Translations under genes and position numbers: made by a program | Source of the DNA: Parerythrobacter jejuensis | GTDB lineage: Bacteria > Pseudomonadota > Alphaproteobacteria > Sphingomonadales > Sphingomonadaceae | Reading direction: 5' to 3' | Assembly: GCF_039536765.1 (NCBI RefSeq) | Contig: NZ_BAAAZF010000001.1 | Span: 496,001 to 560,000 of the forward strand | DNA: 64,000 nucleotides | Shown: positions 28,705 through 37,413 of the stretch, in pieces | How positions within the stretch are numbered: position 1 is the stretch's first letter | Layout of the letters: every line of letters begins with the position of its first letter | The notes under the pieces: generated by a model | Told to the model about the DNA's origin: nothing | Seen by the model: only the letters and a program-made list of their open reading frames with translations | Database searches by the model: none

Positions 28705-30072
28705 ATGGCAAAGACCAAACGCAAATATGTGTGCCAGGCGTGTGGCGCTGTGGCACATCGGTGGCAGGGACAATGCGCTGATTGCGCCGAATGGAACACT
28801 TTGGTGGAAGATGCTCCCGCAACGGTGTTCTCACAAAAGCACGATCTTTCGAGTGGCGGCAGGGCAATCGATTTCGTCGATCTGAACCAGCCCGGAGACG
28901 AGCTTGTACGCCGCGGCACCGGTCTAGCCGAATTTGACCGCGCGCTTGGAGGAGGACTGGTTCCTGGCTCGGCCATCCTGATGGGAGGCGATCCCGGCAT
29001 CGGCAAGTCCACTCTTTTGCTCCAGGCAGCCGCGAGCATCGCCAAATCTGGCCAGCACGTCGTCTATGTCAGCGGCGAAGAGGCCTCCGGTCAGGTCCGG
29101 ATGAGAGCGTCACGTTTGGGGGTCTCAGATGCTCCACTCAAGCTCGCATCTTCCACCTCCGTGCGCGACATCCTGACGACATTGGGCGGAATGGACCCGC
29201 CTGCATTGCTGGTCATCGATTCAATCCAGACCATGCATTCAGACACGATCGAAGGTGCCCCGGGCACGGTAAGCCAGGTGCGTGGCTGTGCCTTCGAACT
29301 GATCCGTTATGCCAAGGAAAGCGGCACAGCTCTGGTGTTGGTCGGGCACGTGACCAAGGACGGCAATATTGCCGGCCCGCGGGTGCTCGAACACATGGTT
29401 GATGTGGTGATGAGCTTCGAAGGTGAGCGCAGTCACCAATATCGTATTCTGCGCGCGCTAAAGAATCGGTTCGGGGCAGTCGACGAGATCGGCGTTTTCG
29501 CGATGGCGGGGAAGGGGCTGGAAGAGGTCTCCAATCCATCGATGCTGTTCCTGTCTGGCCGCGACCAACCCTTGGCGGGCAGCTCGGTCTTCCCGGCTTT
29601 GGAAGGGACGCGACCAGTGCTGATCGAAGTCCAGGCTCTCATCGTGCGCTTGCAATCGGGCGCCACGCCCCGCCGTGCCGTGTTGGGCTGGGACAATGGG
29701 CGATTGGCGATGCTTCTCGCGGTGCTGGAATCGCGTTGCGGGCTGAATTTCAGTTCGGCGGAAGTCTATTTGAATGTCGCTGGCGGCTATCGCCTGTCCG
29801 ACCCTGCTGCAGACCTTGCCGTTGCTGCTGCGCTGGTTTCAGCCTTGTCGGACAAGCCATTGCCGGAACAATCGGTCTGGTTTGGCGAAGTCTCGCTTGC
29901 CGGCGAAGTGCGCCCGGTGGCGCATGCCGGATTGCGACTGCGCGAAGCGGCCAAGCTCGGTTTTACGACCGGGTGCGGCCCGCAAAACGGCGGCGATCCG
30001 ATCAAGGGCATCAGGTTTTCGCCTGTCGATCAGTTAACGAAGCTCGTTGACCGGGTGATGGCCACGGCATAA
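28705..30072 (+). CDS. radA: DNA repair protein RadA
   Basis: A 455-residue RecA-like helicase. It has an N-terminal zinc finger (Cys10, Cys13, Cys24, Cys27), Walker A GGDPGIGKST, the RadA-specific motif LKNRFG near residue 252 and a C-terminal Lon-protease-like domain. RadA drives branch migration of recombination intermediates. It starts a three-gene set with cvpA and an Fe-S scaffold-like gene. Confidence 0.95.
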   Translation: MAKTKRKYVCQACGAVAHRWQGQCADCAEWNTLVEDAPATVFSQKHDLSSGGRAIDFVDLNQPGDELVRRGTGLAEFDRALGGGLVPGSAILMGGDPGIGKSTLLLQAAASIAKSGQHVVYVSGEEASGQVRMRASRLGVSDAPLKLASSTSVRDILTTLGGMDPPALLVIDSIQTMHSDTIEGAPGTVSQVRGCAFELIRYAKESGTALVLVGHVTKDGNIAGPRVLEHMVDVVMSFEGERSHQYRILRALKNRFGAVDEIGVFAMAGKGLEEVSNPSMLFLSGRDQPLAGSSVFPALEGTRPVLIEVQALIVRLQSGATPRRAVLGWDNGRLAMLLAVLESRCGLNFSSAEVYLNVAGGYRLSDPAADLAVAAALVSALSDKPLPEQSVWFGEVSLAGEVRPVAHAGLRLREAAKLGFTTGCGPQNGGDPIKGIRFSPVDQLTKLVDRVMATA

Positions 30073-30084
30073 TCAGGCGCGGTA

Positions 30085-30603
30085 ATGACGGGATTTGACA
30101 TCATTGTTCTGATCATCGTCGGCGTTGCTGCCGTCGGTGGATTTATGCGCGGCTTCGTCCAAGAGGTCTTGTCCGTTGCGGCATGGGTATTGGCGATCTT
30201 CGCGATCCGTTATCTCCATACGCCGCTTTTCGAGGCGCTGGAGCCGCGTATCGGCACGCCAACAGCTGCTTCGATCCTGGCGTTCGCGATACTGCTGTTA
30301 ATCCCGTACGCAGCAATGAAGCTGATTGCGGGCAGGGCAGGGGACGGTGCGCGCAATTCGATCCTGGGGCCGATCGACAGAGTGCTCGGCTTTGGCTTTG
30401 GCGCCATCAAAGGTGGGATCATTATTGTCCTTGCCTTTTCGCTGCTTGTGCTCGGCTATGACACCGTCTGGGGCTATCAGGGGCGTCCTGTCTGGATCAC
30501 CACGGCGCGGACCTATCCTGTGGTGAATGCCAGCACCGAAGCACTCGTCCAGTATATCTCCGAGCGTCGCGCCACCCTGCGCGGCGAAGCCGGTCCTGAA
30601 TGA
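30085..30603 (+). CDS. CvpA family membrane protein
   Basis: A 172-residue protein with four hydrophobic segments (FDIIVLIIVGVAAVGGFMRG, VLSVAAWVLAIFAI, ILAFAILLLIPY, IKGGIIIVLAFSLLVLGY). These and the GFMRGFVQEVLS loop are typical of CvpA, linked to colicin V export and envelope stress tolerance; the mechanism is unknown. It follows radA by 12 bases and overlaps the next gene by ATGA. Confidence 0.85.
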   Translation: MTGFDIIVLIIVGVAAVGGFMRGFVQEVLSVAAWVLAIFAIRYLHTPLFEALEPRIGTPTAASILAFAILLLIPYAAMKLIAGRAGDGARNSILGPIDRVLGFGFGAIKGGIIIVLAFSLLVLGYDTVWGYQGRPVWITTARTYPVVNASTEALVQYISERRATLRGEAGPE

Positions 30604-31040
30604 CCACGCGCAGCCCGGCGCAGCGCCTCTACACACCTGAAATTCTCGGCCTTGCGGTTGAACTGGCCGGTTTTCCACTCGATGAAGGGCTGGACCTGCG
30701 CGGCGAAGCCCGCTCCCAGAGCTGTGGAAGCACTCTGGCGCTCGGCTTTGAGCTTGGCCCCGACGGCCTGACAAAACGGCTTGGATTGCAAGTCACAGCA
30801 TGTGCGATCGGGCAGGCCAGTGCGGCGATCTTCGCTCGCCATGCGAATGGGCTCGACGCGCAAGCGATCGACCATTCCCTAGAGGACGTGGATGCCTGGC
30901 TCGGTGGCGGGACAGCGCCAAACTGGCCGGACATAGAAGCAATCTCCAATGCACGAGATTATTCCGCCCGCCACGGAGCCATCCTGTTGCCGTGGAGAGC
31001 CGCGCAGCAGGCGCTTTCCAAGGCGGGTGCCGAACGCTAG
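30600..31040 (+). CDS. IscU/NifU-like iron-sulfur scaffold homologue lacking the third cysteine
   Basis: A 146-residue protein with an IscU-like fold. Cys42 (SQSCGSTLAL) and Cys68 (VTACAIGQASAAIF) fit the first two ligands of Fe-S scaffolds. At the place of the third cysteine, before the conserved LLPWRAAQQAL helix, the sequence reads ARHGAI with no cysteine. The protein may therefore be a carrier or regulator and not a complete scaffold; this is inference. It overlaps cvpA by ATGA and is the last gene of the radA set. Confidence 0.75.
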   Translation: MTTRSPAQRLYTPEILGLAVELAGFPLDEGLDLRGEARSQSCGSTLALGFELGPDGLTKRLGLQVTACAIGQASAAIFARHANGLDAQAIDHSLEDVDAWLGGGTAPNWPDIEAISNARDYSARHGAILLPWRAAQQALSKAGAER

Positions 31041-31078
31041 GGGTTGCCGCCTGACTTCAGGGGAGAGAGCGTAGCATC

Positions 31079-32713
31079 ATGAGCGACGCAGCAGCACTCA
31101 AGGACCGCGAACCGAGCGAGAACGAGATCAAACTCGTCATCGGGGCATCATCGGCCGGCACCGTTTTCGAATGGTATGATTTTTTCATCTACGGCACGCT
31201 TGCCTACATCCTGAAGGATGCTTTCTACAACGTCGACAACGAGACGCTGGGCCTGTTGCTGGTCTGGTCGACCTTCGCAGTCGGCTTCGCATTCCGCCCG
31301 ATCGGGGCGATCCTATTTGGCTTCCTGGGCGACAAGCTGGGGCGTAAATATACCTTCTTGGTAACCGTCACCCTCATGGGAATCGCGACTGCAGGGGTCG
31401 GTTTGATTCCGACAATCGCGACAATCGGCGTTGCAGCACCCATCATCGTGATCCTGTTGCGCGTCATCCAAGGGTTGGCTTTGGGCGGCGAGTATGGCGG
31501 TGCGGCAATCTACGTTGCCGAGCATGCGCCACCTGAAAAGCGCGGTTTCTACACCAGTTTCATCCAGGCCAGTGTAGCCGGCGGCTTCGTCTTGTCGATC
31601 GCAGTTGTGCTTGCGTGCCGGTTCCTGATCCCGGAAGATGATTTCATCGCATGGGGCTGGCGGATCCCATTCCTGCTTTCGATTATACTGCTCGGCATTT
31701 CCTTGTGGATGCGCCTGAAGCTTTCCGAGAGCCCTGTGTTTCAGGCGATGAAAGCAGAGGGCAAAATCGCGGGGAATCCCTTTGTCGAGAGCTTTACCTA
31801 TCCGGGCAACAAGAAGCGGATTTTCGTCGCCCTGTTCGGTGTGACCGGCATTCTGACAACGATCTGGTACACGGCGTTCTTCTCGGGAATGAGCTTCCTG
31901 CGCGGGCCGATGCATGTTGATGATCTGACCGTTGAATTGATCCTGTTCTTCTCCGGCCTGATCGCGATGACATTCTACATCATGATCGGCAAATGGTCGG
32001 ACACAATCGGGCGCAAGAAACCGATCCTGATTGGTGCTGTGCTCACCCTGTTCCTGCTGTTCCCGGCATTTTGGGGGCTGGGTAGCCTGGCCAATCCAGG
32101 CCTTGAGAGGGCGGCAGAGGCTACGCCGATCCAAGTTAGCGGTCCGGAATGCGTAACCGATCCCTTCGCGGATCTATTTGATCGCGAACAGACCCAGTGC
32201 GGCAAAGTGCTAGAGACACTGACGGCTTCGGGCGTTCCCTACACACTGGTCGCGGGTGACAAACTGGCGGTCACTGCAGGCGGCGAAGCAGTCGCTATCG
32301 ATCCCGCGTGGTTCGATGACGGTGCGGCACGACGTGAGGGCATTCATTCTGCCCTGGGCGCCTACGGTTTTGACTTTTCAAAGCAGCAGCCAGGTGCGGC
32401 AAATGTCCTCGGCATTGTTGCGATCTTGCTCGGGCTTGGGATGCTGTCGGCGCTGACCTATGGGTCAGTTGCGGCGCTTTTGTCAGAGATGTTTCCACCC
32501 CGTATCCGCTATAGTTCAATGTCGATCCCGTATCATATTGGTGCCGGGTATCTGGGGGGCTTCCTGCCGCTGATTGCCGGCGTGATCGTGGCCAGCACGG
32601 GCAATATCTATTCCGGCCTGTGGTATACGTGGGGCGTCGTAGCCTTCGGCGTCGTCGTCTTGTGGTGGGGTATCCCTGACGGCCCACCACGCGATTTCGA
32701 AGACGATACCTGA
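31079..32713 (+). CDS. MFS transporter, metabolite:H+ symporter family
   Basis: A 544-residue major facilitator protein of the MHS (ProP-like) group. The signature loop is LGRKYTFLVTV between helices 2 and 3, with RVIQGLALGGEYGGAAIYVAEHAP in helix 4 and AALLSEMFPPRIRYSSMSI in helix 11. An insert of about 110 residues (roughly 345-455), with two cysteines, lies between helices 9 and 10; it is known in a long-form subgroup of the family. The substrate is probably a carboxylate or osmolyte. GGGGAGAG precedes the ATG. Alanine racemase follows after 4 bases. Confidence 0.88.
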   Translation: MSDAAALKDREPSENEIKLVIGASSAGTVFEWYDFFIYGTLAYILKDAFYNVDNETLGLLLVWSTFAVGFAFRPIGAILFGFLGDKLGRKYTFLVTVTLMGIATAGVGLIPTIATIGVAAPIIVILLRVIQGLALGGEYGGAAIYVAEHAPPEKRGFYTSFIQASVAGGFVLSIAVVLACRFLIPEDDFIAWGWRIPFLLSIILLGISLWMRLKLSESPVFQAMKAEGKIAGNPFVESFTYPGNKKRIFVALFGVTGILTTIWYTAFFSGMSFLRGPMHVDDLTVELILFFSGLIAMTFYIMIGKWSDTIGRKKPILIGAVLTLFLLFPAFWGLGSLANPGLERAAEATPIQVSGPECVTDPFADLFDREQTQCGKVLETLTASGVPYTLVAGDKLAVTAGGEAVAIDPAWFDDGAARREGIHSALGAYGFDFSKQQPGAANVLGIVAILLGLGMLSALTYGSVAALLSEMFPPRIRYSSMSIPYHIGAGYLGGFLPLIAGVIVASTGNIYSGLWYTWGVVAFGVVVLWWGIPDGPPRDFEDDT

Positions 32714-32717
32714 CCAG

Positions 32718-33764
32718 ATGCTCCCGACACCGCCCCCGCCGACATTGCGGCTTGATATTGATCGGGATGCGCTAGCGGCGAATTGGCGCACATTGAATGA
32801 TCTATCGGGCACTGCGAGGGCCGGGGCGGCGGTCAAGGCCGACTGTTATGGCCTGGGGGTGGCCCGATGCGTACCGACGCTGCGCGATGCCGGAGCACGC
32901 GATTTCTTCGTTGCCCATTGGAGCGAAGTCGGCGCTATGCTCGACCATGTGCCGGCCAGTCAGGTGGCCGTGTTGCACGGTGCAAACTCGGCTGACGAAG
33001 TTTCCTACGCTCTCGCGACCGGCGCGCTACCCGTCATAAATTCGCTGCATCAGGCGCGCCTGTGGACGGCCGCGGGTGGCAAGGCGTGTCACGTCATGAT
33101 CGATAGCGGTATCCATCGCCTCGGCATCGATCCGAGCGAGCTAGATGATCCGGCACTAGCCGGGCTCGACATACAGGTTTTGATGTCACATCTGGCCTGC
33201 GCGGATGAAAACAGTGCAATGAATGCCGCTCAGCTGACTGTGTTCAAGGACATGCAGAACGCTCTTGGCGCGCAATCGCTCAGCCTGGCCAACAGTGCAG
33301 GCATTGCCCTGGGGACAGACTACGCTTTCGATCTGACCAGGCCGGGCCTCGCTCTTTACGGCGGGATTCCTCGCGCGGAGCTGGCCGGGCGCATTCGTCA
33401 GGTTGCCTTCCCGCGCGCAGCCCTGATCCAAGTGCGGGACTTAAAGGAGGGCGACACAGTCGGCTACAATGGCGAATTCACAGCGTCCGGTCCGATGCGG
33501 GTCGGCACTGTCTCCCTCGGTTATGCAGATGGTTTCCTCCGTAGTTGGGGTGGGAAGGGTAACGCTCTCAATTCTGAGGGGAGGGCACTGCCCCTCTTGG
33601 GCAAGGTCTCCATGGATATGGTCGTTGTCGACCTTGCCAATGCGCCGGACTTGAAGACCGGAGACTGGGTCGATGTGCCCTATGACTTGCCCAAGGCCTC
33701 GAAACGCAGCGGCCTTTCGCAATACGAACTGCTGACCATATTGGGACAACGCTTCGCGCGTTGA
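32718..33764 (+). CDS. alr: Alanine racemase
   Basis: A 348-residue fold III PLP enzyme. The PLP lysine is Lys40 in AAVKADCYGLG; the C-terminal catalytic tyrosine is in DTVGYNGEFTA; GKVSMDMVVVDL is the family end motif. It interconverts L- and D-alanine for peptidoglycan. The start is 4 bases after the transporter stop, so both genes are probably on one transcript. Confidence 0.93.
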   Translation: MLPTPPPPTLRLDIDRDALAANWRTLNDLSGTARAGAAVKADCYGLGVARCVPTLRDAGARDFFVAHWSEVGAMLDHVPASQVAVLHGANSADEVSYALATGALPVINSLHQARLWTAAGGKACHVMIDSGIHRLGIDPSELDDPALAGLDIQVLMSHLACADENSAMNAAQLTVFKDMQNALGAQSLSLANSAGIALGTDYAFDLTRPGLALYGGIPRAELAGRIRQVAFPRAALIQVRDLKEGDTVGYNGEFTASGPMRVGTVSLGYADGFLRSWGGKGNALNSEGRALPLLGKVSMDMVVVDLANAPDLKTGDWVDVPYDLPKASKRSGLSQYELLTILGQRFAR

Positions 33765-33773
33765 GCGACTCAC

Positions 33774-33802
33774 GTTGCACTGCACATATTGCAGGTGCTA
33801 AC
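33774..33802 (+). promoter_or_regulatory. TGC-rich inverted repeat upstream of phaR
   Basis: GTTGCACTGCA-CATAT-TGCAGGTGCTAAC is an imperfect inverted repeat with two single-base bulges. Its core reads CTGC-N7-GCAG, 40-70 bases before the phaR ATG. From memory, PhaR of Paracoccus binds CTGC-N3/4-GCAG, so an autoregulatory site is possible, but the spacer is longer here. It could also be a terminator for alr. Confidence 0.4.
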
Positions 33803-33841
33803 GCCTCGGACACGAATTTGGCTCGAACGATAGTGAGCACT

Positions 33842-34396
33842 ATGGCTTCTAAGAAGACTGAGACTGGCGGCACCGTCGTCATCAAGAAATACGCCAACCG
33901 GCGGCTCTACAATACGCAAAGTTCCAGCTACATCACGCTGGATGATCTGGCCGCTATGACGCGCGAAGGGATCGATTTTCAGGTCGTCGACGCCAAGTCT
34001 GGCGATGACATTACCCATTCGATCCTGACCCAGATCATCATGGAGGAAGAAGCCAGCGGCAAGCAGATGCTGCCGGTCAGTTTCCTGCGCGACCTTATCT
34101 CGATGTACGGCAATTCGATGCAGGCCATGATGCCCAGCTATCTCGAAGCCAGCATGACCAATTTCCGCAACAACCGCGAGAAGCTCCAAGAGGCGTTGCG
34201 CGACAATATGTCCAACAATCCGATTGCCAAGATCGCGGAAACGAACATGGCCGTGATGAAAGCGATGGGGGAGGCCCTGATACCGGGTTCCAAGCCGTCG
34301 AAGCCGACCACTACGTCATCCAAGGACGATGAACTCGCCACGCTGAAGAAGCAGATGGCGGATATGCAGAAGAAGCTGGACGAACTGGGCAAGTAG
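33842..34396 (+). CDS. phaR: Polyhydroxyalkanoate synthesis regulator PhaR
   Basis: 184 residues from ATG 33842; an upstream TTG in frame overlaps alr and is less likely. The N-terminal DNA-binding domain is typical (VVIKKYANRRLYNTQSSSY, ITLDDLAAM, ITHSILTQIIMEEE). The C-terminal part is helical and ends in a coiled coil (LATLKKQMADMQKKLDEL). PhaR binds polyhydroxybutyrate and represses phasin and synthase genes. No phaC or phasin gene is in the window. Confidence 0.9.
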   Translation: MASKKTETGGTVVIKKYANRRLYNTQSSSYITLDDLAAMTREGIDFQVVDAKSGDDITHSILTQIIMEEEASGKQMLPVSFLRDLISMYGNSMQAMMPSYLEASMTNFRNNREKLQEALRDNMSNNPIAKIAETNMAVMKAMGEALIPGSKPSKPTTTSSKDDELATLKKQMADMQKKLDELGK

Positions 34397-34444
34397 GGCA
34401 AACGCGCCTCGCCCATTCCCTTAGACAAGACAGGATCCAAGCCC

Positions 34445-35989
34445 GTGTCGAACATCCGCCACGCCCTCAACATCAAGCGCGAGGACGATTTCGCGCAATG
34501 GTACCAGACTGTGATTTCCGAAGCTGAATTGGCCGAGGAATCCGGTGTCCGTGGTTGCATGGTGATCAAGCCATGGGGCTATGGCATCTGGGAGCGGATC
34601 CAGCGCCTGCTCGATGATCGAATCAAAGCAGCGGGTCACGAGAATGTCTATTTCCCGATCTTCATCCCGCTTTCGAACTTCGAACGCGAAGCAGACCATG
34701 TCGACGGTTTCGCCAAGGAAATGGCAGTCGTTACCCATCACCGGCTGATTGCCGATGGGGAGGGCGGCCTGAAGCCTGATCCTGAAGCCAAGCTGGAGGA
34801 GCCGCTGATTGTGCGGCCGACATCCGAAACGATCTTCGGCGACGCGATGGCACGCTGGATCCAGAGCTGGCGCGATCTGCCCTTGCTGACCAACCAGTGG
34901 GCAAATGTGGTGCGGTGGGAAATGCGCACACGGATGTTCCTTCGCACGAGCGAGTTCCTGTGGCAGGAAGGGCATACGGCCCACGCCACGGATGCCGAGG
35001 CCAAAGAGCACACGCTTACAATGCTAGAAGTGTATCGCGCTTGCGCCGAGGAAGACCTCGCTTTGCCAGTCATTGCGGGCGAAAAGCCGGAGAACGAACG
35101 CTTCCCGGGCGCCGTAGAAACATGGTCGATCGAAGCGATGATGCAGGATGGCAAGGCCTTGCAGGCCGGCACCAGCCATTATCTCGGCACCAATTTCTCC
35201 GAGGCGGCGGGGATCAAATTCCAGGATCGTGAAGGCGGTGAAAAGTTCTGCCACACGACGAGCTGGGGCGTTTCCACCCGTATGATCGGCGGTGTCATTA
35301 TGACCCATGGCGATGATGACGGACTGCGCGTGCCGCCACGCATCGCCCCCTATCAGGTCGTAATCCTGCCGATGTTGCGCGACAAACCCGAAGACGACGC
35401 TTTGCTCGAGTATTGCGAGGTGCTGCGTGCGAAACTTGCCGGGCAGCAGACGCTGGGCGAACCGGTCCGGGTCTTGCTCGACAAGAAACCGGGCAAAGCA
35501 GCGGCCAAACGGTGGGACTGGGTCCGCAAAGGTGCGCCAATCATCATCGAAGTTGGCGGACGCGACATGGACAACGGCGTGGTCAGCCTGATCCGCCGTG
35601 ACCAGCTGTGGAACATGGAAAGTGGCAAGGCCAACTTCCAGACGCCCTCGCGCGACGAAGCAGGCGAAACGATCCCGGCAATGCTCGGCGAAATTCAGCA
35701 GGCGATCTTCGACGAAGCAGCCGCGCGGCGCGATGCGAACATTGTGCGGGATATCGACACGATGGACGGGCTGCGTGCCTATTATGCCGAGGGGCAGAAG
35801 GCACCGGGCTGGGTCGAAGTCCAATGGTCAAAACCGACCGGGCCTGCGCTGGAGAAAGTCGTCGAACAGCTCAAGGAATTGAAGCTGACAGTGCGCAACG
35901 TCCCGATGGATCGCCCTGACGCTGACGGCACTTGTATCTTTACTGGCGAACCAGCGGTGGAACGGATTTACGTCGCCAAGGCGTATTGA
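34445..35989 (+). CDS. proS: Prolyl-tRNA synthetase, archaeal/eukaryotic type
   Basis: A 514-residue class II synthetase starting with GTG. Motifs RPTSETIFGDAMARWI, TRMFLRTSEFLWQEGHTAHA and QAGTSHYLGTNFS mark the type 3 (archaeal/eukaryotic-like) ProRS, with an extra C-terminal domain ending in tyrosine (YVAKAY). The short type usual in many alphaproteobacteria, and the YbaK-type editing insertion, are both absent. It is the only ProRS gene in the window. Confidence 0.93.
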   Translation: MSNIRHALNIKREDDFAQWYQTVISEAELAEESGVRGCMVIKPWGYGIWERIQRLLDDRIKAAGHENVYFPIFIPLSNFEREADHVDGFAKEMAVVTHHRLIADGEGGLKPDPEAKLEEPLIVRPTSETIFGDAMARWIQSWRDLPLLTNQWANVVRWEMRTRMFLRTSEFLWQEGHTAHATDAEAKEHTLTMLEVYRACAEEDLALPVIAGEKPENERFPGAVETWSIEAMMQDGKALQAGTSHYLGTNFSEAAGIKFQDREGGEKFCHTTSWGVSTRMIGGVIMTHGDDDGLRVPPRIAPYQVVILPMLRDKPEDDALLEYCEVLRAKLAGQQTLGEPVRVLLDKKPGKAAAKRWDWVRKGAPIIIEVGGRDMDNGVVSLIRRDQLWNMESGKANFQTPSRDEAGETIPAMLGEIQQAIFDEAAARRDANIVRDIDTMDGLRAYYAEGQKAPGWVEVQWSKPTGPALEKVVEQLKELKLTVRNVPMDRPDADGTCIFTGEPAVERIYVAKAY

Positions 35990-36019
35990 CGCTGCGCGTT
36001 CCAGCGGGTGAAAGGGGGC

Positions 36020-37390
36020 ATGCGCAAACTTGTCCTCGTCGCCGCCCTCCTTGCCAGCCCGTTGGTTGCCCAGGATCACCCAGCAAGCAACGTGTCGGCC
36101 GAAAGGCTTGAAGCCGATGTCGAGAAGCTCGTTTCTTTCGGAACCCGGCATACGCTTTCGGAACAAGACAACCCGACCCGGGGCATTGGCGCAGCGGTAG
36201 ACTGGGGTGCGGACGAATTTCGAAGAATTTCAAAAGATTGTAACGACTGTCTCGAAGTCATGCTGCCGGAAACAACGGTCCAAGGGCGTCGTATTCCTGT
36301 GCCGACACGGCTGCGAAATGCAGTTGCGATCCAGCGTGGCAGTGAACGACCGAATGAGGTCATCATCGTCCAGGGCCATATCGACAGCCGTGTCACCGAT
36401 CCGCTTGATTGGAAGAGCGATGCGCCCGGTGCAAATGACGATGCTTCGGGCACCGCTCTGGTGATAGAGGCGGCCAGGGTTCTTTCGCGAAAACAGTATC
36501 CTACTACGATCATCTATGCCTTGCTCTCGGGCGAGGAACAGGGGCTGTATGGCGGGCGCCTGATGGCCGATTGGGTCACCGAGCAGGGCTTTACTGTCAA
36601 GGCGGTGCTCAACAATGATGTCGTCGGTAACAGCTGCGGTTCGGACGGGTATTGCGATGCAGACAATGTCCGCGTTTTCTCCGAAGGCCCACGAGCAGAT
36701 TTGACCGACGTTATCCGTGCTGCTCAGCGTCGGTCGGGAGGCGAGAATGACAGCCCCGGGCGCAATTTGTCCCGCTGGCTGGACCTGCTGGCCGATGAAA
36801 CAAGCGACGGCATCAATGTCCGCCAGATCTGGCGCGTCGACCGGATGGGGCGGGGCGGTGACCAGATCCCGTTCCTCGAAGCGGGTTATCCGGCAGTCCG
36901 CATCACCGTGGCGGTGGAAGACTACGAGCACCAGCATCAGGACCTGCGGGTTGAAGACGGCGTGACCTATGGCGACACCACCGACGAGATGGACTTCGCC
37001 TATCTGGCCCGTGTCACGCAATTGAACGTGCGCGCACTTGACCGGCTTGCCCGCACCCCGCTGCCACCAGCTCCGATTGCACGGGCTGCCGTGCGCACCT
37101 TTACCGAACTCGAATGGGCACCGGTCGCGGGAGCGGATTCCTACCACTTGTACCGCCGACGGACTGACGAACCCTATTGGTCGTCCAAGCCGATCGCCAG
37201 GATCGATGGTGATCTGCCGGCGGATGCAGCGGGCGAGGACCTGTTCAAAATGGAACTCGAGGGTATCCGCGGGGATGACTGGTTCTTCGGCGTCAGCGCC
37301 TGTGCAGCAGACACATGCAGCCCGGTAGCTAGTGCGGTCCCGGCGGGCGCATTTGAGCCGGTGGCCAAGGAAGGTGATGACACGAACTAG
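36020..37390 (+). CDS. Exported M28 family zinc peptidase with C-terminal Fn3-like domain
   Basis: 456 residues from the ATG at 36020; a GTG at 36008 would add four. A signal peptide (LVLVAALLASPLVAQ) is followed by the peptidase domain with metal ligands in VQGHIDS, GANDDASG and LSGEEQGLYG. The domain resembles aminopeptidases of family M28. Residues from about 350 on (TELEWAPVAGADSYHLYRR) look like a fibronectin type III domain. It is periplasmic or secreted and the substrate is unknown. Confidence 0.87.
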   Translation: MRKLVLVAALLASPLVAQDHPASNVSAERLEADVEKLVSFGTRHTLSEQDNPTRGIGAAVDWGADEFRRISKDCNDCLEVMLPETTVQGRRIPVPTRLRNAVAIQRGSERPNEVIIVQGHIDSRVTDPLDWKSDAPGANDDASGTALVIEAARVLSRKQYPTTIIYALLSGEEQGLYGGRLMADWVTEQGFTVKAVLNNDVVGNSCGSDGYCDADNVRVFSEGPRADLTDVIRAAQRRSGGENDSPGRNLSRWLDLLADETSDGINVRQIWRVDRMGRGGDQIPFLEAGYPAVRITVAVEDYEHQHQDLRVEDGVTYGDTTDEMDFAYLARVTQLNVRALDRLARTPLPPAPIARAAVRTFTELEWAPVAGADSYHLYRRRTDEPYWSSKPIARIDGDLPADAAGEDLFKMELEGIRGDDWFFGVSACAADTCSPVASAVPAGAFEPVAKEGDDTN

Positions 37391-37413
37391 TCGGGTCCCC
37401 ATATGAGGGACAC

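Noticed and set aside
31079-32713. Novel 110-residue insertion in the MFS transporter
   Set aside because: A long form of the MHS family with a similar cysteine-containing insert between helices 9 and 10 is already known, so it is described but not claimed as new.
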